In this document: positions 1-8,023 of the stretch, piece after piece
How the letters are laid out: every line of letters starts with the position of its first letter
How positions within the stretch are numbered: the first letter of the stretch is position 1
Source: CAJCIY01 sp964245825
GTDB taxonomy: Bacteria; Actinomycetota; Actinomycetes; Mycobacteriales; CAJCIY01
Reading direction: 5' to 3'
DNA: 64,000 bases
NCBI GenBank assembly: GCA_964245825.1
Contig: CAXTNT010000005.1
Location: 1 to 64,000, forward strand
Notes under the pieces: model-generated
The model's input: the letters and a program-made list of their open reading frames with translations, nothing else
What the model was told of the DNA's origin: nothing
The model's database searches: none
Translations under genes and position numbers: made by a program

Positions 1-2
1 AG

Positions 3-86
3 TGCACGATCTGCACCGCAGTCGCCCCCGACCCGGTCCGGACCGTCCGCACGTACGCCACACAGGCACGCTACAAGATCGGATGA
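3..86 (+). CDS. C-terminal end of a gene entering from the left (partial)
   Basis: Frame 3 is open from the window edge to a TGA at 84-86 and gives about 27 residues that end in QARYKIG. It contains a CxxC pair (CTIC) at the edge. The composition looks like an ordinary protein tail, but the piece is too short to assign a family. It could also be chance read-through, since the sequence around it is not clearly coding. Confidence 0.25.
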   Translation, partial: CTICTAVAPDPVRTVRTYATQARYKIG

Positions 87-659
87 GTGCGCACATCCAG
101 TCACCCGCGGAGCAAGAAACCACTGCAAACACAAGTCCTCAGCGAGGATCAACAACCCTAATACAAGTCAGGTAGCAGTTATCAATCAGTGATTCGTACC
201 GGCACCGCTCTCGGGTGTACGCTTTAAGGCACATAGCGGTATAACACTCAGCGAGACCAGAGCTGTCCACGGCTTGAGATGTCTAAGGATGTTCCCAGTA
301 GAAGGTGACTTCGATGTACAAGTTTACGGTTCTGTGAACAACGGTCACGAGTCTCCAATCCGCCTCCGCCCAGAGATTCATGTGCTCCTCCGTTTTGACG
401 GCGGTGTCCGTATCTCTCACATTGTGCGAGAGGAACGAGGTCTTGTACCTCAAAAGGATCCCCTAGGTTGATTGAGTACCGTACAACACGAGTTTGGCTA
501 ACAAGAGGCGCCTGAAGATCCCCGCAAGGGGTTTCAGGCACGGGAGAGCCCTCCGGGAGCAAGAAGCTTCTCGGTTTCTTTAGGGCACCTCCTCCTCGCC
601 CACAAGACTGCGCAAGTCAGAATTATGCTCGGGATTGACCGGCCTGTACACATCCGCCT
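87..659. other. Low-GC stretch with no convincing gene
   Basis: About 570 bases of markedly lower GC than the rest of the window. The only plus-strand reading with protein-like composition is a TTG-started frame at 274-471 (65 codons, ending in QKDPLG). It has no clear ribosome binding site and matches no family I recognise. A stable hairpin lies at 510-539. The stretch adjoins the TIR gene and has the same base composition, so both were probably acquired together. Confidence 0.4.
510..539 (+). other. RNA-type hairpin with GNRA tetraloop
   Basis: A 7-bp outer stem (GCCTGAA at 510-516 with TTCAGGC at 533-539) encloses a 4-bp CCCC/GGGG stem capped by a GCAA tetraloop at 524-527, with small internal bulges. 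GNRA loops are typical of structured RNA. Only one copy is present. It could be a terminator or part of a small RNA. Its stem lies about 120 bases beyond the stop of the minus-strand TIR gene, so it could also end that transcript. Confidence 0.4.
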
Positions 660-1568
660 CTAGCCCGGGCCTGATCCGCCGCTCGTCAACGAATAGGTGC
701 GCGGTGGTTCCGCCGACGCCATGGCTGTAGTCCGAAAGACTGGATGAACGTGAAGTTCGGCTCCCAGTCGGCGGATTTGAACATTGGCTTCGGGAGGCAG
801 CCTCTTGGGCGTTGCAATGATGGGTCGATCCTCATGGGCTGGATCCCACCAGATCTGATAGTGCAAGATGTCAAAGCGCTCCAATATGTCGGGCACTTCG
901 GCGTCGAAGGCCTGACGGTGAGAGGTATTGAACTCGGAAGGCCTTGATTGAAACGTCGCCACGGGGCCGTAAGTATTCACATCGACGCGCGTACTCACTG
1001 CTTGTGAGCGGACGAGGTCAATGAGCTCGATAAGCATTTGCTTCTCGGTACGCTCGTCCGTCACCACTGGGCTATCTCCCGAGGCGAGTGCTTCGTCCGC
1101 GATTTCCTTGAGTTTACTCCAATTCGCGTCAAAGAGTGTCCGTAGGCTCTCCTTGGGCAGCTTGCTATCCGCAAGCTCGTTCAACTCTGCGAACGTCTCG
1201 AACATCTTATCGGTCTCGAAGCGAGTACCCTGGAACTCCTTTAGCGGTGTAGTGACGTCGCTGAAGTCGAGATCCAGGAGGATGGGAACAACGTGCGCTG
1301 TCTCTCTCACCTTCTTCGACAACGCCCCGGCCTCAAAGTTCAGATATGGCTCTGCCTGATTCGCGCGTGTTACGAGGATCAGGCCATACGTCGTGCTGTC
1401 TAGCTCTGCCGCGAGCTCTACGCTCCAGCGTAAGCCCTTACGCAGGTGCTCGTCCGACACCCACACCTTGACGCCTGGTATGAGTTTGGGCAACCACTCT
1501 CCGAGAGCGAGTGCAACCTTCTTGGTCGGCTCCCCAGACCAACTGATGAACACCTTCATCTCTTCCAT
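660..1568 (-). CDS. Solo TIR-domain protein
   Basis: A protein of about 302 residues with an N-terminal TIR domain (about residues 4-140). Visible motifs are the beta-strand opener MKVFISWSGE, the KGLRWSVELAAEL helix and the NFEAGALSK motif, whose Glu is the expected NAD-cleaving residue in enzymatic TIR proteins. Prokaryotic TIR proteins are often NAD-depleting effectors in anti-phage systems, so a defence role is an inference. The second half (about 170 to the end) is of unknown type and could be a sensor. I chose the second ATG because AGGA lies 8 bases before it; starts 9 bases up- or downstream are also possible. Base composition is AT-richer than later genes, which suggests horizontal transfer. 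No partner gene such as a SIR2, ThsA or retron RT is seen beside it. Confidence 0.8.
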   Translation of the reverse strand: MEEMKVFISWSGEPTKKVALALGEWLPKLIPGVKVWVSDEHLRKGLRWSVELAAELDSTTYGLILVTRANQAEPYLNFEAGALSKKVRETAHVVPILLDLDFSDVTTPLKEFQGTRFETDKMFETFAELNELADSKLPKESLRTLFDANWSKLKEIADEALASGDSPVVTDERTEKQMLIELIDLVRSQAVSTRVDVNTYGPVATFQSRPSEFNTSHRQAFDAEVPDILERFDILHYQIWWDPAHEDRPIIATPKRLPPEANVQIRRLGAELHVHPVFRTTAMASAEPPRTYSLTSGGSGPG

Positions 1569-1734
1569 GCGGCGCATCCTAGCCTGTGGACAACCGTAGC
1601 GTAAGACCGTTCCCTATCTGTTGATTCGACTATTGCTTCCTTTCGGCTAACGGTTCATACCGGATAATGTAATAACAAAGGATAGCACCGCAATGAGACA
1701 CCACAACTACAACAACAAAGAGGCCAGTGCAGAG

Positions 1735-1968
1735 AACATGCTCGCCGGCGACCTGCTCGCCTGAACTGTGGCGCCCGGCCTCGGCGCGCACCGGGCGGCG
1801 GAGGGGAGAGTCCCGCCGAAACGGCTGCGACTGCGGATCTTCGCCGTGGCGGCCCGCCTCGTCCGCACCGGCCGGCGGACCCTGCTGCGGCTGCCCGCGG
1901 ACTGCCCCTGGGCCGCTGAGATCGTCGCCGCCCACGCCCGCCTCCGAGCACTGCCCGAACCCGCCTGA
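1735..1968 (+). pseudogene. IS1380-type transposase, 3' remnant
   Basis: The frame reads NMLAGDLLA, then an in-frame TGA at 1762-1764 where the family usually has Trp, then a stretch with RLRIFAVAARLVRTGRR and a WAAEIVAAHARLRALP-like tail. This is the conserved C-terminus of IS1380-family transposases as I remember it. The catalytic N-terminal part is absent and the internal stop shows that the copy is dead. No inverted repeats were identified. It marks past insertion-sequence activity next to the TIR gene. Confidence 0.6.
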
Positions 1969-2150
1969 ACATCCCCCAACCACCCGCGACCAGGACCAAG
2001 GACAACCGGCCACCCGGGGCGCGAACGAGCATCAAGCACGCGCCGGTCTGGCGGCTCCCCGACGGCGACCTCCGTGCATCAGAGGCAGATATGAGAGCGA
2101 CAGCCTCCGGTTCAACATCCGGGGTGACCGCGATGACGGCAGACACCTAG

Positions 2151-2310
2151 CTGGCCCAGCTCGGACGGCGTCGGGGCGGCCTCTACAGCCACGACGTCCT
2201 GGAGAACCTCGTCGGGTGCGACATCCACAGCTCCGGCCGCGTCCTTGCGCGCTGACAGACAGTCGAGGTGGGCACCGACGTGGCCCTCGCCCCGGCGTCG
2301 ACTTCAGGCG
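2151..2310 (+). pseudogene. SRPBCC/polyketide-cyclase-like membrane protein, internal remnant
   Basis: Frame 2151 reads LAQLGRRRGGLYSHDVLENL followed by VGCDIHSSGRV, a stop at 2253-2255, and then QTVEVGTDVALAP in the same frame. This resembles the N-terminal conserved block of actinobacterial SRPBCC-related proteins (WL-x-Q-x-G-x-x-RGGLYSYDWLENL-x-GCDIHSA). The in-frame TAG at 2148-2150 and the later TGA break it. Only this block is recognisable; the rest of the gene is missing. Confidence 0.5.
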
Positions 2311-2651
2311 ATGGAAGCCGACGCGGCACCGCAGCTCTACACGCGAGCTCCGGTGGCTTAGCCGAGGCCGGGCACCGTCCGAGACGTCAGTCGCTCCGAT
2401 GGCGGTTGTAGTAGTGTCGTCTCGAAACTCGCTGGGTCCGTCGTCACCGCCGTCATCTTCACCACCGCGGGTCTGCGGAATCTGCGCGCGCAGTTCGGCT
2501 CAAACGGCCGTGCTCGTGCAGCTGCCGTCTCGCGGGAAATCCCCGGCTCCCGCGTTTCGAGCCGGCCCGCCGCGGCCCCGCGCGGTGGCCGCTGATTGCC
2601 GGTGCTGTGGCGCCGGATACGAGGAAGAGGCGAGTCGGGCTCCCACGTTGG
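2311..2651. other. Non-coding or decayed sequence
   Basis: About 340 bases follow the SRPBCC-like remnant. I see no frame with a plausible start, ribosome binding site and family signature on either strand, and I assume this is eroded coding sequence. Confidence 0.35.
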
Positions 2652-3353
2652 TTACGCAGGGCACACGGACGGGTGATGTGTCGCGGGCCAGACCGATGCG
2701 GTCGCCGGTAGGGCAGGTGGGACAAGGGCGTGTGTGATGTCAGCGCCGGCGGCATCAACGCCATCGATATCCGCGCCGGTGAAGTCGGTGAATTGTAGGC
2801 ATGTGTCGTATAAACGCGCTCCGCGTAGGTCAGCTCCCACAAGTCGTACGCCGTAGAGGTTTGCCCCGGTCAAGTTCGCGCCCGCGAGGTCGGCCCGAGT
2901 GAGGTCGGCTCCGCGGAGATCCAGTCCGGAAAGGTCGGCCGCGGTCAGGTCTGCACCACGAAGGACTGCGTCGTTGATCATGCTCGCGGTGACCCGTCGG
3001 CCTTGCCAGTCGACGGCTACGACGGACGAGGAAGGCTGCTGTCGATCGCTTGGTGCGGCGGGGAACGCCGACCGGGCGCTGACTCCTTGTTGCCACCACA
3101 GTCCGCAGAGGACTGCGAGGCCGACGAGGACGGATAGGGAAACGGACATGGTGCGTCGGGCTGTTAGCGCGTCGGCGATGGCGCTAGCGGTCGCCGCGAT
3201 CACCACCGCGAGTACCACGGCGGTGATCCGAGCTCCAAGCATCTGGGCCGTGAGGGCAACTACGGCGACGGCTACGGCGGGCACCGCCCACACCGGGATC
3301 CGCGCGGAGACAGGTGCGGCCTCTTCGGGTGGGCCAGTCGCGCCGGGTGACAC
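2652..3353 (-). CDS. Pentapeptide-repeat membrane protein
   Basis: A 233-residue protein with three predicted membrane helices (about 20-40, 42-62, 70-86), a linker, and a pentapeptide-repeat stretch at about 128-210. The A(D/N)LxxAxL pattern is plain in LRGADLTAADLSGLDLRGAD. Pentapeptide repeats fold into a right-handed quadrilateral beta-helix; family members range from gyrase-mimicking proteins to scaffolds, so no function is assigned. The N-terminal anchor suggests a membrane-tethered helix. The start is a GTG. After residue 210 the tail (HALVPPALPATASVWPATHH) loses the repeat and may be eroded. Confidence 0.8.
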   Translation of the reverse strand: MSPGATGPPEEAAPVSARIPVWAVPAVAVAVVALTAQMLGARITAVVLAVVIAATASAIADALTARRTMSVSLSVLVGLAVLCGLWWQQGVSARSAFPAAPSDRQQPSSSVVAVDWQGRRVTASMINDAVLRGADLTAADLSGLDLRGADLTRADLAGANLTGANLYGVRLVGADLRGARLYDTCLQFTDFTGADIDGVDAAGADITHALVPPALPATASVWPATHHPSVCPA

Positions 3354-3472
3354 AGTGACATCTTGACGTCCACGATGCCGAAGTTCTTAACGCCTCGCCG
3401 CGAAGGTCGACACGGCGGCGTATCCGGACCTATGCTTCCTCAACCTGGGGCTAAGGGAGAGGGAGGGCAGTT

Positions 3473-3667
3473 GTGACGGTCGGCGCGTCCTACCCCCCGC
3501 CTGGACGCGACTCGGCAACGGTTCCAACCGCAAGCAAGACCGCTGTCACCATCGATGGGCGACTGAGATGCCCTGCCCATCCCACCCGGTTTCTGAGCGA
3601 AGAAGGCAGCCAACTGATCTGCCCCGCTGGCCGCCACAAACTAGCCCGCCCCGCGACCCCTGGTTGA
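3473..3667 (+). CDS. Small Cys/His (possible zinc-ribbon) protein
   Basis: A 64-residue protein starting at GTG behind a strong purine-rich ribosome binding site (GGGAGAGGGAGGG a few bases upstream). Residues 28-56 carry two metal-ligand-like clusters, CPAH (Cys33, His36) and CPAGRH (Cys50, His54), spaced as in a small treble-clef or ribbon fold. The N-terminal 25 residues look disordered. It lies 13 bases before the next gene on the same strand, so the two are probably co-transcribed. I do not recognise a family. Confidence 0.5.
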   Translation: MTVGASYPPPGRDSATVPTASKTAVTIDGRLRCPAHPTRFLSEEGSQLICPAGRHKLARPATPG

Positions 3668-3680
3668 TGGCGAAGCGGCC

Positions 3681-4730
3681 ATGCTACCCGCCGACCTCAC
3701 CCTTGGGACCGGCCCGACAATTGGGCGGTACTTTAGCCTTGTCAGCGTTGTCCCATCGGTGTTGTTGGCAGCGTGGCTGTGGCTTGTGTGGGCTTCCGGC
3801 GCTGTCGCCGGCCAGCCGTCGCTGGCAGCGATAACGCGCGAGGCCCATGACCATGCCGTAGGTTCGGCAGTGATAGTGGCCGGCCTGGCGGTTACGTCCG
3901 CACTTATTCTGCACCCACTCCAATTCGCCATCGTTCAGTTGCTAGAGGGCTACTGGGGTAGCACGAGAATCGGCCGCTTGTTTCAAGTCCGGCGACAGGT
4001 TACGCAGCTTCATCGGCTCGGCCGGGCTACGCGGGAGCAGGAACGGCAGAACGAGTCGATCGCGACCTTGGAGCAGTCCGAGGTCGACGTCGATGCGCAG
4101 CTGCTGGAGTCAACCACCGCGCGTCGCACGGAGCTGATGATGACCCTCGCCGCGGCGTCGGCCGCTGCCGATGAAATCGCGACCTTTCCCGACAGTCCAC
4201 AGAAGATCATGGCGACCCGTCTAGGGAACGTCCTGCGCCGTGCCGAGATGCGTGCGGGACGCTCCTACGGCCTGCCGATCCTCATGTCCGCGACGCACCT
4301 TGGCATGGTCGCAGACCCCGCACACACCGCCTACGTCCAGGATCAGCGCACACAGCTGGACCTGACCGCTCGGATCTGCGCGTCCAGCCTATTCGCTGCG
4401 GCCGGGACTGCCACGTTCATGTGGCCCCATGGTCTGTGGCTCCTGAGCGCACTGATTCCCTACACTGCTGGCTACCTCGCTTACCGCGGGGCCATCACCG
4501 CAGCAACCAGCTATGGCCAGGCATTGTCGGCATGGAGCGATCTCAATCGCTTCGCGCTATACACCGCCCTTCACCTACCGGCGCCCTCCTCAGCCACCGA
4601 CGAACAGCAGCAGAACGCCGCGGTTCGCGACCTTCTTGTGCACGTCGCCAACTTCACCGCCGACTACGAGGCGCCCGCCCCAAACAGCGGTATCTCCCCG
4701 GCGATCAACCCCCCCTGCACCACCGTCTGA
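3681..4730 (+). CDS. Membrane protein with cytoplasmic coiled coil, function unknown
   Basis: A 349-residue protein. Hydrophobic segments at about 18-38, 60-88, 230-248 and 250-275 suggest four membrane helices, in two pairs. Between them, about residues 105-165 form a charged, heptad-like region (REQERQNESIATLEQSEVDV), probably a coiled coil. The N-terminal motif LTLGTGPTIGRYFSLVSVVPS and HPLQFAIVQLLEGYWG resemble conserved hypothetical membrane proteins of actinobacteria. The C-terminus is Pro-rich. It is co-directional with the small Cys/His gene. I infer no enzymatic role. Confidence 0.7.
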   Translation: MLPADLTLGTGPTIGRYFSLVSVVPSVLLAAWLWLVWASGAVAGQPSLAAITREAHDHAVGSAVIVAGLAVTSALILHPLQFAIVQLLEGYWGSTRIGRLFQVRRQVTQLHRLGRATREQERQNESIATLEQSEVDVDAQLLESTTARRTELMMTLAAASAAADEIATFPDSPQKIMATRLGNVLRRAEMRAGRSYGLPILMSATHLGMVADPAHTAYVQDQRTQLDLTARICASSLFAAAGTATFMWPHGLWLLSALIPYTAGYLAYRGAITAATSYGQALSAWSDLNRFALYTALHLPAPSSATDEQQQNAAVRDLLVHVANFTADYEAPAPNSGISPAINPPCTTV

Positions 4731-4812
4731 AGGCAGGTGACGCGAGGCTCTAGCGGATTCGACGAACTTCAGGGCCGCGGCCACCCGACGGCTACTGTGC
4801 CGCGACCCGGCC

Positions 4813-5130
4813 CATGGCCGACAGGACGCCGCTCGAGGCTGCCAGCTGCTTCTGCACCCCCTCCAGATCGAGACGGCTACCTCCCCCTCGACCGCGCCGA
4901 AGCGAACATGGGTCTTCCAACTCGTCTCCCGCCGCTACGAACGCGGCAGCATGATCATGACTAGTATCAAGAGCTTCGCCGAATGGGGCTAGGTCCTAGG
5001 CGACGACGTCCTAGCCACCGCCCTCCTCGACCGGCTCCTGCTCCACTGCGACGTCCTAGCCATCAACGGCCCCAGCTACCGCCCCAAGGACCGCCTCACC
5101 CTCGTCACCGGCGACCAACCCGTGCCATGA
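4813..5130 (+). pseudogene. istB: IS21-family IstB helper ATPase, broken remnant
   Basis: Residues GYLPLDRAEANM are read at 4875-4910. One extra base then shifts the frame to VFQLVSRRYERGSMIMTS and KSFAEWG, followed by a TAG at 4990-4992 and LGDDVLATALLDRLL, HCDVLAINGPSYRPKDRL, ending at 5128-5130. These are the Walker B-containing and C-terminal segments of IstB, the AAA+ transposition helper of IS21-type elements. A frameshift plus a nonsense codon make it non-functional. No IstA transposase is seen, so the element is a relic. Confidence 0.75.
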
Positions 5131-5192
5131 TCCCCACGCCGAAGGCCAACACGTGAGGTCGTACGCCGACACATGGTGGCGGTAGGCCGCCA

Positions 5193-5279
5193 TCAGCTCC
5201 AGCGGACCACATAGCGCGGTGGGCGGCTCTTGCCGGTGCGGGGGTCGTCTTGCGCCGGGCGGACGCGGATGGACGCCAC
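5193..5279 (-). pseudogene. Tyrosine-integrase N-terminus, remnant
   Basis: A GTG at 5279 behind AAGGGAGGC opens a 28-residue reading that begins VASIRVRP and ends RPPRYVVRWS before a stop. This resembles the arm-binding N-terminus of phage and ICE tyrosine recombinases (MASIRKRP...YRVRW). No catalytic Arg/His/Tyr region follows, so only the 5' end survives. The rest of 5131-5521 shows no other gene. I looked for a flanking tRNA or attachment site and saw none. Confidence 0.4.
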
Positions 5280-5521
5280 GGCGCCTCCCTTGTGGTGCGT
5301 GTCGGTCGCGTCCATCGACGCTGCACCAGCCCGATATGGCAAATCCGCCATTCCCCTTCCGACGGTGGCGCAGTGGATCCCGCGTGAGCGGGCTGCCGGC
5401 GGCGAAGGGAGCCCGCGCATCGCAGGGACGAGCCCACACACCCTTGGGGCTCCAACGTCCGTAAGAGCCCGCTGAGCCTCGTTGAGACCAAGATGAAGAA
5501 CGAGCACGAGAGGATGGATCT

Positions 5522-5965
5522 ATGTCGCGCATCCAACGTTTCGACCACGTCGGCATCACGGTCGCGGACCTCGACACGGTGACGGCCTTCTTCGTCGGGC
5601 TGGGTCTCGAAGCAGACGGCACGCGAGTGTCGATGGAAGGCGAGTTCCTGGACACCGTCATTGGCATACCAGACTCTCGAACCGAGATCGTCATGCTGCG
5701 GCCGCCCGACGGAGGAACGACGCTAGAGCTGTCGAGCTTCGTTCGACCCGACCACGTGCCGGGATCGCCCACCGCGATGGCCAACGAACTCGGACTGCGC
5801 AACGTTGCCTTCGAGGTGGAGAACCTGCAGGAGGTCGTCGACCGGTTAGCCGCGGACGGCTACGGCCTGATCGGAGGCATCGGCCAGTACGAACACATCT
5901 GGCGAATGGCCTACGTTCGCGGGCCGGAAGGAATCATCGTGTCCCTGGCCGAGCGACTCGACTGA
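5522..5965 (+). CDS. VOC-family (glyoxalase-fold) protein
   Basis: A 147-residue single-chain VOC protein with two beta-alpha-beta-beta-beta modules. The first has FDHVGITVADLDTVTAFFVG and a Glu-bearing strand (TTLELSSF); the second has RNVAFEVENLQEVVDRLAAD and ends GIIVSLAERL. His and Glu in these strands are the usual metal ligands, though the last strand has Ser-Leu where many members have a Glu ligand. Relatives include methylmalonyl-CoA epimerase, glyoxalase I and resistance proteins; the substrate cannot be told. GAGAGGATG lies upstream of the ATG. It stands alone. Confidence 0.8.
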   Translation: MSRIQRFDHVGITVADLDTVTAFFVGLGLEADGTRVSMEGEFLDTVIGIPDSRTEIVMLRPPDGGTTLELSSFVRPDHVPGSPTAMANELGLRNVAFEVENLQEVVDRLAADGYGLIGGIGQYEHIWRMAYVRGPEGIIVSLAERLD

Positions 5966-6123
5966 CCGTGCCCACAAGGCGCCGCTGACGGCCCCGGGCG
6001 TAGTCCTGCTCGGTAGGTCGGTCGGTGCTCATCCGGGTCCTCCCATCCGGTCGTCGCGTGACAGGGCGCAGCTCGTCTGCGCTGGTCAGAGCTGCATACA
6101 GCGGGGCAAGCGCGGGCGAGCCC

Positions 6124-6807
6124 TCAGCGCGGCTGGCGGTTCTGACTCGGCTGGAAGCCGCCGACGGAGTCGACGAGGGCCTGGACCACAAGGGTGGCGT
6201 CAGCGTCGGCGATCTCCGTGGGGTACTCAGGCAGGAGGTCGTCCCAGACGACCAGCCACGACCCCAGGAGCTGTGGCTGCCCCTGCGGACGGGCGAAGAA
6301 CCAGACGTGGAGGTGCGCGCCGCCGTCCCCGATGCGGTAAACGTGCGCCCGGGCGATGTGCGGCAGCGCCTCGACGTGGCGCGCGATGTGGGTGCACAGC
6401 ACCCCGAGCTCGGCCGACATCTCGTCGGTCAGGTCCGTCAGGTCGTAGTGGTCGCGCGGATGCAGCATCAGGACGAGCGGTATGCCGACGCCGGTCATCC
6501 TGGTGAGCCGCCAGCGGTCATTCAGCCAGAGTCCCTCGTCGCGGCGGCCGCACGACGTGCAGGTCGACCGATCCTCGCCGTCCCGCGGCGGCTCGGCCGG
6601 CAGCGGCGGGCGCAGCGGTGCCACGCGGAGCCCTTCGGGCTCGAACGGGCTGATCTCCCAACCAGTCATACGCGACAGCGGCAGCCGCGCCTCGCCGTCC
6701 GCCGCCGAGAGCGCGTGCTCGTAGAACTCCTCTGGACTGAGCGGCACAGGCCAGACACTAGGGCGACCGGAACCCAGACGGGCGATCAGGGGTTGCGACG
6801 TGTCCAT
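6124..6807 (-). CDS. HIT-like hydrolase/transferase family protein
   Basis: A 227-residue protein starting at the ATG of MDTSQP. The C-terminal half has a HIT-like arrangement: a central LVLMLHPRDHYDLTDLTDEM segment followed by GGAHLHVWFF, where H165 and H167 form the HxH part of a histidine-triad motif (the usual third His is not evident). A CxxC pair at C83/C86 (CTSC) upstream probably binds zinc, as in GalT-like relatives. HIT proteins act on nucleotide phosphoester or phosphoramidate bonds; the substrate is unknown. No operon partner. A longer GTG/ATG extension upstream is open but has coding-unlike composition. Confidence 0.7.
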   Translation of the reverse strand: MDTSQPLIARLGSGRPSVWPVPLSPEEFYEHALSAADGEARLPLSRMTGWEISPFEPEGLRVAPLRPPLPAEPPRDGEDRSTCTSCGRRDEGLWLNDRWRLTRMTGVGIPLVLMLHPRDHYDLTDLTDEMSAELGVLCTHIARHVEALPHIARAHVYRIGDGGAHLHVWFFARPQGQPQLLGSWLVVWDDLLPEYPTEIADADATLVVQALVDSVGGFQPSQNRQPR

Positions 6808-7016
6808 CCGATAAAGGCCCCCGCCGCGGGCGTCAGTCCGGGGTGGCGGGCTGGGCTCGCTCCGAGCACGCTGGTACGGGGTGACGCGGCTGGGGCTGAG
6901 CCGGGTCGGTACGCCTGCCTGAACGCGCAGGTCCACACGGTCGCGCGAAGGACGCCGGCTGCGGCGCCGGACGCACCGACGACGGTACCGCCACTGTCGA
7001 TCTGGTGGGCCTCGGA

Positions 7017-7199
7017 CTAGCTGTGGGAGTAGGACAGGCCGGGCACCGGCAGTGTCAGCAACGGTCCCTCGCCGGGCCAGACGAACGCGTGCTCCGGACC
7101 GGTCTGCTCACCGCTGGTGTAGTCCAGCGCCGACGTCTCGCCGGAGACCGCGCCGTCCGCCGCCAGCCCGAAGGCCGTGCTCTGGTTTCCCCGGGGAGG
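7017..7199 (-). pseudogene. C-terminal remnant of a HAF-repeat-type secreted protein
   Basis: The reverse strand reads AFGLAADGAVSGETSALDY, then GPEHAFVWPGEGPLLTLPVPG, ending in SYSHS and a stop. The G-x-V-x-GE-x-S and HAFVW-x-G elements resemble extracellular HAF repeats. The frame upstream loses any such pattern and no start or signal peptide is visible, so this is probably a leftover 3' end. Confidence 0.35.
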
Positions 7200-7352
7200 G
7201 TCCCGAGCTTGGTCGGAAAACCCGCCGCGGACCAGATCGTCGCCTGACCACCGACGGCGCCTCTTCCCCAGTCCATCCAGCGCTGCGAATGAGGACGGCG
7301 ACCGAGCGCCGGCCGTCGCCCTGACAGGGGATGAGGTCTCGGCACCCACATC

Positions 7353-7745
7353 TCAGTTCGGCTGGACAGTGGCGATTCCGGCGCCGTTCGCCGCGGCCGC
7401 AAGCTCACCGTCGTAGGTGACCAGTTCGTCGGCGCCAACGCGAAGCGCAGTGGCCAGATGCACAGCGTCGTTGGATCTCAGTCGCCCAGGCAAGGCCCCG
7501 GCGGTGAGCAGGTCTCCGCGCGTGAGATCAATCAAGGCCACGGTATCCAAGACGATGCGCACTGAGTCGAGGTCGATGTCGTCGGGGTACCGATTGGCGG
7601 CGCAGTGCAGTTCCGTGTGCAAAAGCCACGACGCGACGAGCTGTCGCTGGTCGCCATCCAACTGCAGGTACATGGCCAGGGCCGCGGATTCGGATTCCTC
7701 GACCAGCAGCTTCATCGCCGCCGACGCATCGAGGTAGCAGATCAC
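7353..7745 (-). CDS. vapC: VapC-type PIN-domain toxin (ribonuclease)
   Basis: A 130-residue PIN-domain protein. The four acidic metal-site residues are visible: D6 in ICYLDASAAMK, E45 in LLHTELHCAA, D93 in RSNDAVHLATA and D112 in TYDGEL. VapC toxins are Mg/Mn-dependent RNases that cut tRNA or rRNA and are neutralised by the antitoxin encoded just upstream. Its ATG overlaps the antitoxin stop by 4 bases, which implies translational coupling. Length and order fit the family. It lies among mobile-element debris. Confidence 0.9.
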   Translation of the reverse strand: MICYLDASAAMKLLVEESESAALAMYLQLDGDQRQLVASWLLHTELHCAANRYPDDIDLDSVRIVLDTVALIDLTRGDLLTAGALPGRLRSNDAVHLATALRVGADELVTYDGELAAAANGAGIATVQPN

Positions 7746-8008
7746 CAGCGACCCCGGGCATCCTCGACCAATTCGGCGCTTGTCCGCTTCGACGTGCGAC
7801 GGCGAACCGTGCTCAAGTCAGCGACCCCCCGGCGCGCCGCACGTGCTTGACCCTGCTCCACCAACCGGGCCAGCGAACCGCCGGCCGGGGGGGAAATGAC
7901 CGCGGCAATCTGTCCGTTATTGGTCACCTGCACTGTCTCCCCCGCCGCAATCGCACGCAGGATCTCACCGCTGCTGTTGCGCATCTCCCGGTGCGTCACC
8001 GTCCTCAT
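7742..8008 (-). CDS. Phd/YefM-type antitoxin
   Basis: An 88-residue protein that starts at the ATG of MRTVTHREMRNSSGEILRAI. This is the classic Phd/YefM N-terminus, a DNA-binding domain with the GETVQVTNNGQIAAVI hairpin. The C-terminal part (ARRGVADLSTVRRRTSK) is the disordered toxin-binding tail. It shares a 4-base overlap with the PIN toxin gene downstream. Such antitoxins repress their own operon; a pair of TGTAGC direct repeats sits immediately at the start codon. Upstream extension of the frame is not supported by composition. Confidence 0.85.
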   Translation of the reverse strand: MRTVTHREMRNSSGEILRAIAAGETVQVTNNGQIAAVISPPAGGSLARLVEQGQARAARRGVADLSTVRRRTSKRTSAELVEDARGRW

Positions 8009-8023
8009 GTAGCACACTGTAGC
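8008..8023 (-). promoter_or_regulatory. Direct-repeat operator candidate for the toxin-antitoxin operon
   Basis: Two TGTAGC hexamers (plus-strand reading) lie at 8008-8013 and 8018-8023, exactly 10 bp or one helical turn apart, and touch the antitoxin ATG. On the coding strand the same bases read GCTACAGTGTGCTACA and could include a TACAGT -10 element, so the message may have a very short leader. Binding by the antitoxin is an inference. Confidence 0.4.

Noticed and set aside
510..539. Single CRISPR-repeat-like palindrome
   Set aside because: Only one copy is present; there are no spacers, leader or cas genes.
5934..6090. Short minus-strand frame beginning MSTDRPTEQDYARG with a good ribosome binding site
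   Set aside because: Only about 32 codons and its end overlaps the VOC gene; perhaps a gene relic, but not supportable as a feature.
6025..7020. 331-codon plus-strand frame opposite the HIT-like gene
   Set aside because: No recognisable domain; the opposite strand has HLHVWF and CxxC motifs.
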